DNA from: Methylobacterium sp. J-078
GTDB taxonomy: Bacteria > Pseudomonadota > Alphaproteobacteria > Rhizobiales > Beijerinckiaceae
Length of the DNA stretch: 64,000 nt
Direction: 5' to 3'
NCBI RefSeq assembly: GCF_022829285.1
Contig: NZ_JAKSYI010000120.1
Location: 238,239-302,238, forward strand
The stretch's first letter is position 1. The number at the start of each line of letters is the position of its first letter. The notes below the pieces were generated by a model. That model did no database searches, was not told the DNA's origin, and saw only the letters and a list, made by a program, of their open reading frames with translations. Below, piece by piece: positions 17,759 to 26,595 of this stretch. Both the position numbers and the translations under genes were made by a program.

Positions 17759-18513
17759 TGCGCGCGGGCGGAACGGCCCGGCGCCCCTCGGGCGCCGGAC
17801 TCGTCATCCTGGGCATCGTCGGGCTGGCCCTGGTGGCCGGCCTCACCGCCCTCGGAACGTGGCAGGTGCAGCGCCGGGCCTGGAAGCACGCGCTGATCGC
17901 GCAGGTGGAGGCCCGCATCCACGCCGATCCGGCCGAGGCACCGGGACCGGCCGAATGGGCCGGCCTGACCCCGGGGGCCGATGCCTACCGGCGGGTCCGG
18001 GCCACGGGGCGCCTGCGCCACGATCGCGAGACCCTGGTCCAGGCCGTGACCGACCTCGGCGGCGGCTTCTGGGTGATGACGCCCCTGGAACGCGCGGACG
18101 GCACCGCCCTGCTGATCAATCGCGGCTTCGTGCCGGCGGACCGGCGCGATCCGACGAGCCGCCCGGAGCCCGGCGGCACGGGGCCGACCACGGTCACGGG
18201 CCTCCTGCGCCTGAGCGAACCCGGCGGCGGCTTCCTGCGCAAGAACGATCCGGCCGGCGGGCGCTGGTACTCGCGCGACGTCGCCGCCATCGCCGAGGCG
18301 CGCGGCCTCACCCGCGCGGCCCCCTACTTCATCGATGCCGACGCGACGCCCAATCCCGGCGGCTGGCCGGTGGGCGGCCTGACCATCGTGGCGTTTCCCG
18401 ACAACCACCTCGTCTACGCGATCACCTGGTACGTCCTCGCCCTGATGGTCGCGGGCGCGCTCGTCTACACGCTGGCGGACGCGCGCCGGGCGAGGCGGCG
18501 CGCGGCACGGTAG
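17758..18513 (+). CDS. SURF1-family oxidase assembly protein
   Basis: 251 residues. An N-terminal helix (LVILGIVGLALVAGLTALGT) is followed by WQVQRR, the conserved SURF1 'GxWQ..R' motif. A periplasmic domain carries LLINRGFVPADRRDP, and a second helix (YAITWYVLALMVAGALVYT) lies near the C-terminus. SURF1 proteins help insert heme into heme-copper oxidases. The coupling to cyoD (TGATG overlap) ties this copy to the bo3 quinol oxidase. Confidence 0.93.
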   Translation: MRAGGTARRPSGAGLVILGIVGLALVAGLTALGTWQVQRRAWKHALIAQVEARIHADPAEAPGPAEWAGLTPGADAYRRVRATGRLRHDRETLVQAVTDLGGGFWVMTPLERADGTALLINRGFVPADRRDPTSRPEPGGTGPTTVTGLLRLSEPGGGFLRKNDPAGGRWYSRDVAAIAEARGLTRAAPYFIDADATPNPGGWPVGGLTIVAFPDNHLVYAITWYVLALMVAGALVYTLADARRARRRAAR

Positions 18514-18762
18514 TCGCGCGCGGGAACGCGGCTCAGTTCGGCCAGCAGCGATGGGCGTAGGGAGCGTAGCCGCCATAGACCTGGATGATCCGCGCGTCCT
18601 CCGGACCGTGGGCGAGGGCGTCGGCCATCGGCAGCGCGGAGGCGACGGACCGACCATAGGAACGGCGGCCGTGACCACGACGCGAGAGCGGTCATCGTCA
18701 CAAAACGTCGCAGGGCCCCGAATCTCCGCCCGAAGGCCCGGCGCGATCCCCGGCGAAGAGCC
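18514..18762 (-). other. Intergenic region with a start-less minus-strand open stretch
   Basis: On the minus strand a frame ending at about 18536 reads ...VASALPMADALAHGPEDAR then IIQVYGGYAPYAHRCWPN-stop. It looks protein-like at its C-terminus, but stop codons truncate it near 18690 and it has no start or ribosome site. It may be the tail of a decayed small secreted protein or chance. Nothing else is evident here. Confidence 0.25.
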
Positions 18763-19377
18763 TCAGGCGGCGAGCCAGGCACTCGCCCGCGCCACGTCTG
18801 CCTGCGACAGGCCGTGGCCCGTGGGCAGGGTCTCGTGGCTGACCCGGGCGCCGCCGTCACGCAGACGCTGCGCCAGGGCGGCGGCGTTGGCGGCCGGCAC
18901 GATCGGGTCGGCGGCACCCGACAGCATGAGGACCTTCCGGCCCGCGAGATCGACGGGCGCGGACTCGGTCAAGGGCAGCATCGGCCGCAGCAGCACGGCG
19001 CCGGCGAGGACGTCCGGGTGCAGCAGCAGCAGGGCCGCGGCGATGTTGGCGCCGTTCGAGAACCCGACCGCCACCGGTGCGACGAGGCCGTAAGCCGCCC
19101 GTGCCCGCGCGACGAAGTCGGCGAGGTCGGCCGCGCGCCGCCGAATGTCGGCCTCGTCGAACACGCCCTCGGCGAGGCGGCGGAAGAAGCGCGGCATGCC
19201 GTTCTCCAGCACGGGGCCGCGCGGGGCGAGGAGGGCAGTGCCGGGCGCCAGCGTCCGCCCGAGGGAGAGGAGATCGTTCTCGTCGCCGCCGGTACCGTGG
19301 AGCAGCAGCAGGGGCGGCGCCGCGGCCGCGGTGGCTGGCACGAAGCGATGGATGAAGCCGAGGGCGGTGTCGGTCAT
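18763..19377 (-). CDS. Alpha/beta hydrolase, carboxylesterase/phospholipase type (MhqD-like)
   Basis: About 204 residues. LLLLHGTGGDENDLLSLGRT supplies the oxyanion-hole HGTGG motif, VAVGFSNGANIAAALLL the nucleophile elbow (GFSNG), and GAADPIVP and GHGLS the Asp and His of the triad. The closest remembered relatives are Bacillus MhqD and YpfH-like esterases. It lies downstream of, and is probably co-transcribed with, an MhqO-like ring-cleaving dioxygenase, the same pairing as in hydroquinone resistance. The first codons are a direct repeat (MTDTA-MTDTA): ATG 19377 or GTG 19392 can both start it. Confidence 0.85.
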   Translation of the reverse strand: MTDTALGFIHRFVPATAAAAPPLLLLHGTGGDENDLLSLGRTLAPGTALLAPRGPVLENGMPRFFRRLAEGVFDEADIRRRAADLADFVARARAAYGLVAPVAVGFSNGANIAAALLLLHPDVLAGAVLLRPMLPLTESAPVDLAGRKVLMLSGAADPIVPAANAAALAQRLRDGGARVSHETLPTGHGLSQADVARASAWLAA

Positions 19378-19466
19378 GGCTGTGTCGGTCACGGCGGTCT
19401 CGTGAAGGCGAAGGCGGGGCCCATGCCGTTCGGCGTGGGCCCCAGATTTTTCGGACGGCGTCAGGA

Positions 19467-20396
19467 TTATGCGACCTGGGGCAGGCGCGCCTCGATCTGC
19501 GCCCGGTGCGGTTCGAGGAAGGCCGGCAGCTTCAACGCGCGGCCGAGGGCATCTACCGGCTCGTCCACGCCGAAGCCCGGGACATCGGTGGCGATCTCGA
19601 ACAGCACGCCGCCGGGCTCACGGAAGTAGACCGAGCGGAAGTACTGGCGGTCGCGCTGCTCGGTGACGCCGAGCCCGTGCGTGCCCGTGAGCTTGGCCAC
19701 CATCGCACTCTGCGCGGCATCGTCCGCCGCCCGGAAGGCGATGTGATGGACCGAGCCGGCCCCCTGCCGGCCGGGCAGGAATTCGCCGACGGCCCGCAGG
19801 GTGACGAAGCCACCGGCCTCGGCACCGCTGGCATAGCGGGTCGCGACGCCCTCGCGCCCGGCCTCGGCGAAGCCGAACACGTCCGTGAGGATCGCGGCCG
19901 TTGGGCCGGCCTCGCGCACCAGCAGGGTGACGCCGTGGAAACCCCGGATCGCATGCTCGGCCGGAATCGCGCCCCCCGTCCAGGCGAGATCGTCCCCGGG
20001 AGCCTCGACCCCGATGAGCGCGAGCATCAAGCCGTCCGGGTCCCGGAAGCGCAGAATCGGCTCACCGAAGGCGCGCGCCGGGGCCTCGTGGGTGATGCCC
20101 TTCTCGACGAATCGATGCGTCCACCAGCCGATGGACGAACGCGGCACGCGGAAGGCCGTCTCCTGCGTCTCGCCGATTCCGACCCGGCCGGGGGCCGCGT
20201 GCGTGATCGGGAAGAACGTCAGGATCGTGCCGGGACGCCCGGTCTCGTCACCGTAATAGAGGTGATAGGTGCCCGGATCGTCGAAGTTCACGGTCTTCTT
20301 CACGAGCCGAAGCCCGAGGGTATCCGTATAGAAGTCGAGGTTGCGGGCGGCGGCACCGGAAAAGGCGGTGACGTGATGGATGCCGTTCTGGGACAT
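19467..20396 (-). CDS. VOC-family ring-cleaving dioxygenase (MhqO/MhqA-like)
   Basis: 309 residues with two vicinal-oxygen-chelate modules. GIHHVTAFSGAAARNLDFYT opens the first, and GFHGVTLLVREAGPTAAILT and HHIAFRAADDAAQS mark the second. Metal ligands of the type H...H...E are present (IHHVT; VHHIAF; GVLFEIATD). Relatives are Bacillus MhqO/MhqE proteins, described as hydroquinone-specific dioxygenases. The alpha/beta hydrolase follows 89 bp downstream on the same strand. Together they suggest detoxification of quinones or hydroquinones. No MarR-type regulator is next to them. Confidence 0.9.
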   Translation of the reverse strand: MSQNGIHHVTAFSGAAARNLDFYTDTLGLRLVKKTVNFDDPGTYHLYYGDETGRPGTILTFFPITHAAPGRVGIGETQETAFRVPRSSIGWWTHRFVEKGITHEAPARAFGEPILRFRDPDGLMLALIGVEAPGDDLAWTGGAIPAEHAIRGFHGVTLLVREAGPTAAILTDVFGFAEAGREGVATRYASGAEAGGFVTLRAVGEFLPGRQGAGSVHHIAFRAADDAAQSAMVAKLTGTHGLGVTEQRDRQYFRSVYFREPGGVLFEIATDVPGFGVDEPVDALGRALKLPAFLEPHRAQIEARLPQVA

Positions 20397-20590
20397 GGGA
20401 CGCTCTCCTGGCCGGCGGCTCCGCGTCGTCTCGACCGTGCCGCGATGTCAGGAAGATGCGATCTCCGGCGTCCCGCGAAAATGGAAACGATGGAAACACA
20501 TCGTTTCGAAAAACGCGCCTAGGGAATGCGTGCGACCCCTCGGCCTGCCTCACGAGTGCACCGCCGGACGATCGAGGACGCAGCGGCGCG

Positions 20591-20818
20591 TCACGCCCCG
20601 GTGATGTCGAGCCTCAGCCCGCGCCCACGCATCACCTTTCCGATCCGTTCGCGCATCCGGGGACAGAGCCGGTCGACCCGCATGTGCAGGGTGTCGCCCG
20701 CGGGCGTTCCGGTGACCCACAGCCGATAGTGCAGACCCTCGTCGCGCAGCTGCTCGAGCAGGCGCTCCGAGGCGATGCGGTTGGCCTCATTGTTCATCGC
20801 GACGAGGCTGACATCCAT
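20591..20818 (-). CDS. Conserved-looking small cytoplasmic protein of unknown function
   Basis: 75 residues from ATG 20818, preceded by a good ribosome site AGAGGA nine nucleotides upstream. The sequence is soluble and mixed alpha/beta (MDVSLVAMNNEANRIASERL ... YRLWVTGTPAGDTLHMRVD). I recognise no family. It lies alone between the dioxygenase gene and tRNA-Pro. Confidence 0.6.
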   Translation of the reverse strand: MDVSLVAMNNEANRIASERLLEQLRDEGLHYRLWVTGTPAGDTLHMRVDRLCPRMRERIGKVMRGRGLRLDITGA

Positions 20819-21235
20819 GTTCGTTCCTCTCAGGGTTGTCTCCGGTGCTCAGACAGGGCAACGCGCGACCGGGGTCTTTCATCCTCCGACACGATGGCCA
20901 AATCCGAGGTCGGATTGCGCACGGCTCGTATGCGGCTCTGGAATGCGAGTCCCGGACCACGGGGGCCCGAGATCCGCCCCGCACGCGCGCTTGCCGACGC
21001 CGCGTCCTCCTCCGCAGCGCGGGGCGGATACCGGTCCACCCCGTCGCGCACGAGTGATCGGCGACCGCACCGATACCAGGCAAGTCCTACCCGAATACAG
21101 GCGGACGCGCGGTCGTCCGACGACCCGGGCCGCCACGCCGCCGCCGAGACCCCTGCCGATTTTTGGCGGCGAGCCTGCCGAGGGGGTTGCGTCGCCGGGG
21201 GCCAAAAGCTAAGACCCGCCTGCCTTTAGGGGCGT
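20819..21235. other. Intergenic region upstream of tRNA-Pro(GGG)
   Basis: 417 bp with no convincing gene on either strand. Open frames exist, but their composition is that of GC-rich noncoding DNA. It must hold the promoters of the minus-strand small gene and of the tRNA. Confidence 0.4.
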
Positions 21236-21313
21236 CGGAGCGTAGCGCAGCCCGGTTAGCGCACTAGTCTGGGGGACTAGGGGTCGGAGGTTCGAATCCT
21301 CTCGCTCCGACCA
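21236..21313 (+). tRNA. tRNA-Pro (anticodon GGG)
   Basis: The acceptor strands CGGAGCG (21236-21242) and CGCTCCG (21303-21309) pair, followed by A and an encoded CCA. The anticodon stem CTAGT/ACTAG encloses CTGGGGG, giving GGG. The T-arm GGAGGTTCGAATCCTC is canonical. A second tRNA-Pro (UGG) lies at 41579-41655 on the other strand. Confidence 0.97.
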
Positions 21314-21315
21314 TT

Positions 21316-21340
21316 CGAAGCCTGCCCCATCGGGGCTTCG
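21316..21340 (+). terminator. Hairpin immediately after tRNA-Pro(GGG)
   Basis: GAAG..GCCCC-ATC-GGGGC..CTTC forms a stable stem 3 nt past the CCA. The T-run is missing (ATCATCG follows), so it may be a weak terminator or a 3'-processing structure. Confidence 0.45.
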
Positions 21341-21742
21341 ATCATCGCCGCCCTGGAGGCGCGCGGAACATCGTTTTATCAGATTTTTCGAGGATGCCGC
21401 CGATCTCGTTCGGAGTGGCTCGGCGCGATCACTCTGCGGTCCGTCAGACGACCGCGCGTGCGGTCTGGATCTCGGCCCAGCATAAGTCGGACAGGGCTGC
21501 TCGCGCTTCACCGTGGCATGGCGCGGCCCGACGCCTGCGTGATAGACAGCCTCCCGGACTCCCGAGATGTCCGATCACCGGAGATTCGATGTGGCGGATC
21601 GATCCTCCGGAAAGGCCGATGCCGTGGAAGGCCAGACGGAAAGCCAGCATGGAGCGGCGGGCGCGGTTTTGCCCTATGCAGTCTCGTTCAACCGTCACAC
21701 CGCGACCGTCTCGTCTTCAACGGGCAAGGAACCCCTGAGCCG
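21341..21742. other. Intergenic region between tRNA-Pro(GGG) and the small membrane gene
   Basis: No gene could be supported. A T-rich stretch around 21370-21390 is the only compositional change, and it could belong to a promoter. Confidence 0.35.
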
Positions 21743-21895
21743 ATGAACATGTTCGTGCTCGCGCTGATGGTAGGGATCACCGTCGTTTCGGTGGGCCTTT
21801 TCACCTATGCGCTGGTGCAGGGCAACGTTCTGATGCTGACGGCGCTGATCGCCATCATCATGGTCGCTTTCTATCCATGGCACCATAGAAAGTAG
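21743..21895 (+). CDS. Small membrane protein, two hydrophobic helices
   Basis: 50 residues from ATG 21743. MNMFVLALMVGITVVSVGLF and LMLTALIAIIMVAFYPWHH are both strongly hydrophobic, with a short loop between, so it is probably a two-helix inner-membrane peptide ending in a basic tail (HHRK). The family is unknown. An AAGGA lies about 13 nt upstream, somewhat far for a ribosome site. The frame is open further upstream, but that sequence looks noncoding. Confidence 0.5.
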   Translation: MNMFVLALMVGITVVSVGLFTYALVQGNVLMLTALIAIIMVAFYPWHHRK

Positions 21896-22066
21896 CGTGC
21901 AGCGGAATTCAATACTGGCGGAAATAGCCGGCGATTCCAATATTATCTCAGGAAGACGGCGCGATCACGTTCCGCTGGACGGAAATTCGACGACCGTCTA
22001 CATCCGCGAATTCTATGCTGCGGCATCAACCCGACGCCCTTTGACGGTGCAACGAGCTGCCCCACG

Positions 22067-23164
22067 ATGTTGAACCTGCAGTTTCTGAGGTACCCGTTTC
22101 TGTTCGGCGTGCCCGTCATGAAGGACTTGGCCGGGCTGCGCGGCCTGTTCACGCGGCCCTACCAGAACTGGCAGCCCGGCACGCCGGTCATGGGACATGT
22201 GCTCAGTCGCGATCCGATCATCTTCTGCTGTCAGCCGCAGCCTTGGCCATTCGGCGCAGCCCATTACTTCGCGCGCCGGTTCGCCGACAAACCCCTGGTG
22301 TTCCTGGTTCCGATCACCATGAGTCTCGAGCGCCGGATCTTTGCCCTGTCCCTCGCCGTGCAGCATCGCCGATTTCAAAAGCAGTATCCGCATGCGCGCA
22401 TGATCATGATGGCGAATACCCGGGACGAGGAACAGATTCTCCGTCGTCTCGGGGTCGCGGTGCAATTCGCGCCACAGAACATGTTCGTCAACGAGACCAT
22501 GTATCACCCGCTGCCGGGTCACGAACGAAGGTTCGATGCGATCTACAACGCGCAGCTCGCGCCCTTCAAACGGCATGATCTGGCCCGGCTCGTGCCAAGC
22601 TGCGCCTACGTGACGAAGATGTTCAGCCACTGGCCCGCACAGCTCAAGCATCAGCAACTCCAGAACTTCGTCCGTACGATGCCGCGCGGACACGCCATTC
22701 TGAACGACGTCGTCGATGATGGCATCGTTCTGATGAGCCACGTCGCGGTCAACGAGGCCATGGCCTCGGCGCATGTGGGCCTCTGCCTCTCGAAGCTCGA
22801 AGGCGCGATGTATGCGAGCATCGAGTATCTCCTGGCCGGCCTGCCGGTCGTCTCCACCCGCAGCCGCGGGGGACGCGATACGTTCTTCCATCCCGAGACG
22901 ACGCTGATCGTGGACGACGATCCCCGCGCCGTGCGGGACGGGGTGGCGGCCATGAAGAGCCGCAACATTCCACCGGACTACGTCAGGGCCACCACGATGA
23001 AGCTGGTGGCCGAGGAACGTACGCGCTTCAACGCGTTCATCTCCGGGTTGCGAGACGGTCGAGGCGTCGATGTCGAGACCGGATGGTCGTTCGACTATTA
23101 CCACAAGCTCGCGCGATCGTCCGTCCTGTCCGATTTCGAGGCGCAGCTCTCGGCCGGCGCCTGA
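22067..23164 (+). CDS. Glycosyltransferase, GT4-like C-terminal domain
   Basis: 365 residues. The C-terminal half has a GT-B nucleotide-sugar-binding pattern: HVGLCLSKLEGAMYASIEYL, then LAGLPVVSTRSRGGRD and VDDDPRAVRDGV, corresponding to the usual 'SxxEG...E.LA.G.PVV.T..GG' signature. The N-terminal half is unusual (YPFLFGVPVMKDLAGLRGLF) and matches no acceptor domain I know. No signal or membrane segment is visible. There is no polysaccharide cluster beside it, so the acceptor is unknown. ATG 22067 directly follows a short AT-richer leader. Confidence 0.7.
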   Translation: MLNLQFLRYPFLFGVPVMKDLAGLRGLFTRPYQNWQPGTPVMGHVLSRDPIIFCCQPQPWPFGAAHYFARRFADKPLVFLVPITMSLERRIFALSLAVQHRRFQKQYPHARMIMMANTRDEEQILRRLGVAVQFAPQNMFVNETMYHPLPGHERRFDAIYNAQLAPFKRHDLARLVPSCAYVTKMFSHWPAQLKHQQLQNFVRTMPRGHAILNDVVDDGIVLMSHVAVNEAMASAHVGLCLSKLEGAMYASIEYLLAGLPVVSTRSRGGRDTFFHPETTLIVDDDPRAVRDGVAAMKSRNIPPDYVRATTMKLVAEERTRFNAFISGLRDGRGVDVETGWSFDYYHKLARSSVLSDFEAQLSAGA

Positions 23165-23439
23165 CGGCACGGAGCCCGGAGACGGCATTCCGGCCCGATC
23201 CGTTCGCGACCGACCCGGGCGCGCGTCGAGACAACGCCCGCATCGAGTTCGGCGAGCCGCTGACGGCGGCGAGGGTTCCGGCATCGGGAATCGATACGTG
23301 CGCCCTCGCACAAGCTTGCGTGGGCGGGCCGCCCTGCCGTCTGGCCTCGATTCGCGACGTCCCCAAATGACAGCGTTGACGGGCCGGCCCAAGTGCCCTG
23401 CGCCGTCCGTTTGTCCTTGAAACAACGCGAGTCTCCCGC

Positions 23440-24531
23440 ATGCCCAGCCTGTCCGACCCGATCCGCATCGGCGCGATCGACGCCAAGAACCGCGTCTTCA
23501 TGGCGCCGCTCACCCGGGGCCGCGCCACCGCCCAGCACGTGCCGACCCCGATCATGGTGGAGTATTACCGCCAGCGTGCCGGCGCCGGCCTCATCCTGAC
23601 GGAGGCCACCGGCATTTCGCAGGAGGGCCTGGGATGGCCCTTCGCGCCTGGCATCTGGTCGGACGAGCAGGTCGAGGCCTGGAAGCCGATCGTCCAGGCC
23701 GTGCACGAGGCAGGCGGCAAGATCGTCTGCCAGCTCTGGCACATGGGCCGCATCGTCCACCCCGACTTCCTCGGCGGCGAGAAGCCGGTCTCGGCCTCGG
23801 CCACCACGGCGCCGGACGCCGCCCACACCTACGCGGGCAAGAAGCCCTACGCGGAAGCCCGGGCACTCTCCGTCGACGAGATCCCACGCCTGCTGGCCGA
23901 TTATGATCGCGCCGCCCGCAACGCCATCGCGGCCGGGTTCGACGGCGTGCAGATTCACGCGGCGAACGGCTACCTCATCGACCAGTTCCTGCGCGACGGC
24001 TCGAATTTCCGGACCGACGCCTATGGCGGCTCCATCGAGAACCGCATCCGCCTGCTCGCGGAGGTGACCCGGACGGTCGCCGACGCCGTCGGCCGGGACC
24101 GCACGGGCGTGCGCCTGTCGCCGAACGGGGCCATCCAGGGCGTCGACGATTCGAACCCCGACGCCCTGTTCGGTGCCGCGGCGGCCGCCCTCTCGAAGAT
24201 CGGCATCGCCTTCCTCGAGCTGCGCGAACCGGGCCCGAACGGCACCTTCGGCACCGCCAACCATCCGCCGGTCGCTCCGACGATGAAGGCCGCGTTCGAC
24301 GGTCCCCTGATCCTCAACTCGGATTACGACGGTCCCCGGGCTCAGGCGGCCTTGGACGCGGGTCAGGCCGACGCCATCGCGTTCGGACGCCCGTTCATCG
24401 CCAACCCGGACCTGCCCGAGCGCCTCGCCAAGCACGCCCCCCTGAACAAGGACGAGGCGAAGACTTGGTACAGCCAGGGCCCCGAGGGCTACGTCGATTA
24501 TCCCACCCTCGACACGGCCAAGGCGGCCTGA
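23440..24531 (+). CDS. nemA: Old Yellow Enzyme-family alkene reductase (N-ethylmaleimide reductase type)
   Basis: 363 residues, a full-length OYE barrel with FMN. The N-terminus SDPIRIGAIDAKNRVFMAPL then TRGRA is typical. QLWHMGR binds FMN, and GFDGVQIHAANGYLIDQFL with DGSNFRTDAYGGSIENR carries the substrate-binding His/Asn pair and the family signature. ADAIAFGRPFIANPDLPERL closes the phosphate site. Members use NADPH to reduce activated alkenes, maleimides, nitro-esters and quinones. A perfect hairpin follows the stop. Confidence 0.95.
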   Translation: MPSLSDPIRIGAIDAKNRVFMAPLTRGRATAQHVPTPIMVEYYRQRAGAGLILTEATGISQEGLGWPFAPGIWSDEQVEAWKPIVQAVHEAGGKIVCQLWHMGRIVHPDFLGGEKPVSASATTAPDAAHTYAGKKPYAEARALSVDEIPRLLADYDRAARNAIAAGFDGVQIHAANGYLIDQFLRDGSNFRTDAYGGSIENRIRLLAEVTRTVADAVGRDRTGVRLSPNGAIQGVDDSNPDALFGAAAAALSKIGIAFLELREPGPNGTFGTANHPPVAPTMKAAFDGPLILNSDYDGPRAQAALDAGQADAIAFGRPFIANPDLPERLAKHAPLNKDEAKTWYSQGPEGYVDYPTLDTAKAA

Positions 24532-24547
24532 GGACGGCCTGAAGACC

Positions 24548-24583
24548 GGCCGCCCTCCGGTGCACCGGCATCGGAGGGCGGCC
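24548..24583 (+). terminator. Perfect 12-bp hairpin after nemA
   Basis: GGCCGCCCTCCG (24548-24559) pairs exactly with CGGAGGGCGGCC (24572-24583) around a 12-nt loop, 17 nt past the stop. No T-run follows, so termination may need Rho or may be partial. Confidence 0.5.
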
Positions 24584-24696
24584 CCATGCACACGGATGCG
24601 GCGGCGGTATTCATCATAGGTCACGATTGCGCGTTCGAGCGCTACCCCAGGCGCCGGAGAGCACCTATGTGTAACGACCGACGAGGATGACGACGT

Positions 24697-26595
24697 TTGC
24701 CTTCGACCTTCACCTGCTCAGTCTCGACTACTGGATGGACCGAGGCGGAGCGGTTGGCGGAGCTCGGCAGCCTCGACCTTGAGTCGGACGGGAACGAGAC
24801 CCGCTACGACGACCTGACGCGCATTGCCGCCCTGGTCTGCGGGGCTCCGATCGCCCTGGTGAGTCTGGTCGAGCGAGACCGTCAATGGTTCCGGGCCCGC
24901 GTCGGGTTCGAATTGCCCGAGACCCCTCGCCGGATGTCGATCTGCGCGCACGCGATCGAGGCCGGAGAGCTCCTCGTCATCCCGGACCTGATCCAAGATC
25001 CGCGCACGCGCGACAACCCTCTCGTGACCGGCGATCGGCGCCTGCGCTTCTACGCCGGGGCCATCGTCCGCGCCCCCTCCGGGATGCCCCTCGGGACCCT
25101 CTGTGTCCTCGACCGGGACGCGCGCCCCGACGGGCTGACCGCCGTTCAGACCGAGACCCTGGAGGCGCTCGCCCGTCAGGTCTCGACGCTGATCGAGTTG
25201 ACCCGGACCCGAGGCGAGGTCGATGCGCGCGAGGCGGATCTGGCGGCGAGCGAGCGGCGCTTCCGCGTGATGACAGCGGCCATGCCCCAGATGGTCTGGA
25301 CCACGCTGCCGGACGGCTACCACGATTTCTACAACGACCGCTGGTACGCGTTCACCGGGGTCCCGTACGGCTCGACGGACGGCGAGGGCTGGAACGGCAT
25401 GTTCCATCCCGAGGATCAGGAGCGGGCCTGGACGCGCTGGCGGCACAGCCTCGCCACCGGCGAGCCCTACGAGGTGGAGTACCGCCTGCGCCACCATTCC
25501 GGCACCTATCGCTGGACGCTGGGCCGCGCGATGCCGCTCTACGATGCGGACGGGCGGATCGAGCGCTGGTTCGGCACCTGCACGGATATCGAGGATTTGA
25601 AGCGCGCCGAGGGCGAGGCGCGCAAGCTTGCCGCCATCGTCGAGCAATCCCAGGACTTCATCGGCATGGCCGACCGGGCAGGCTTCGTCCAGCACATCAA
25701 CGAGGCCGGGCGCCGCCTCGTCGGGCTACCCGACATCGCGGCGGTCGCCGGCACCCACGTCACCGATTACTTCATGCCCGAGAGCCAGGCGGTGGTCACC
25801 GGCACGGTGCTGCCGGCGGTGGAGCGGCAGGGCTGGTGGGAGGGGGAACTCGCCTTCCGCCACTTCGCGACGGGTGAGGGGATCGCGGTCCTTTACAACA
25901 TCTTCCCGGTGCGCGACGCGGATGGCGCCTTCGTGGGCTACGCCACGGTGACCCGCGACCTGCGCGAGCGCAAACGCGCGGAGGAGGCACGCGATCTCCT
26001 GATCAAGGAGCTGTCCCACCGCATCAAGAACATCTTCGCGGTGGTGGGCGGCATCGCCGGGCTTTCGGCACGCACCGACCCGGCGGCCCGCCCCTTCGTC
26101 ACCGCCTTCCGCGAGCGCCTCGGGGCCCTGGCGCAGGCCCACGAATACGTGCGGCCGCATTCGCCCGCGAGCGCGCCGGCGGTGAAGGGCCAGACGCTGT
26201 TCGGCCTGATGCGGCTGATCATGGCCGCCTACACCCAGGATGGCCGCGAGCGCATCGTGATCGATGGTGACGACGTCGCCGTGGGCGAGCGCACCGCGAC
26301 GGCCCTCGCCCTGATCATGCATGAACAAGCCACCAACGCGATGAAGTATGGCGGCCTCTCCACGGAGGCCGGCAGCGTGCTGCTGACCGGTCGCCGGGAA
26401 GGGTCGACCTACACCCTGACCTGGGCCGAGCGCGGCGGCCCGACCGTCACCGGACCGCCGACCCGGCAGGGCTTCGGCACGGTGCTGGCCCAGCGCAGCG
26501 TGGCCGGCCAGCTCGACGGCGCCCTGGAGCAGGACTGGGCGCCGGACGGCTTGGTGATGCGCCTCGTCGTGCCCGTGGACAACCTCGGCTCTTGA
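24697..26595 (+). CDS. HWE-family sensor histidine kinase (GAF-PAS-PAS)
   Basis: 632 residues, soluble. Residues ~25-165 form a GAF domain (APIALVSLVERDRQWFRARV ... SICAHAI), ~185-310 a PAS/PAC with YRWTLGRAMPLYDADGRIER, and ~310-435 a second PAS. The kinase core has the HWE features: RDLLIKELSHRIKNIFAVVG with the phospho-His, the N-box MHEQATNAMKYGGLS, and the W-x-E motif LTWAE. HWE kinases often feed the PhyR-NepR-EcfG general stress pathway. The start is TTG 24697 with GAGGA about 9 nt upstream; an in-frame stop at 24688 rules out a longer protein. The stop overlaps the next gene's start. Confidence 0.9.
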   Translation: MPSTFTCSVSTTGWTEAERLAELGSLDLESDGNETRYDDLTRIAALVCGAPIALVSLVERDRQWFRARVGFELPETPRRMSICAHAIEAGELLVIPDLIQDPRTRDNPLVTGDRRLRFYAGAIVRAPSGMPLGTLCVLDRDARPDGLTAVQTETLEALARQVSTLIELTRTRGEVDAREADLAASERRFRVMTAAMPQMVWTTLPDGYHDFYNDRWYAFTGVPYGSTDGEGWNGMFHPEDQERAWTRWRHSLATGEPYEVEYRLRHHSGTYRWTLGRAMPLYDADGRIERWFGTCTDIEDLKRAEGEARKLAAIVEQSQDFIGMADRAGFVQHINEAGRRLVGLPDIAAVAGTHVTDYFMPESQAVVTGTVLPAVERQGWWEGELAFRHFATGEGIAVLYNIFPVRDADGAFVGYATVTRDLRERKRAEEARDLLIKELSHRIKNIFAVVGGIAGLSARTDPAARPFVTAFRERLGALAQAHEYVRPHSPASAPAVKGQTLFGLMRLIMAAYTQDGRERIVIDGDDVAVGERTATALALIMHEQATNAMKYGGLSTEAGSVLLTGRREGSTYTLTWAERGGPTVTGPPTRQGFGTVLAQRSVAGQLDGALEQDWAPDGLVMRLVVPVDNLGS

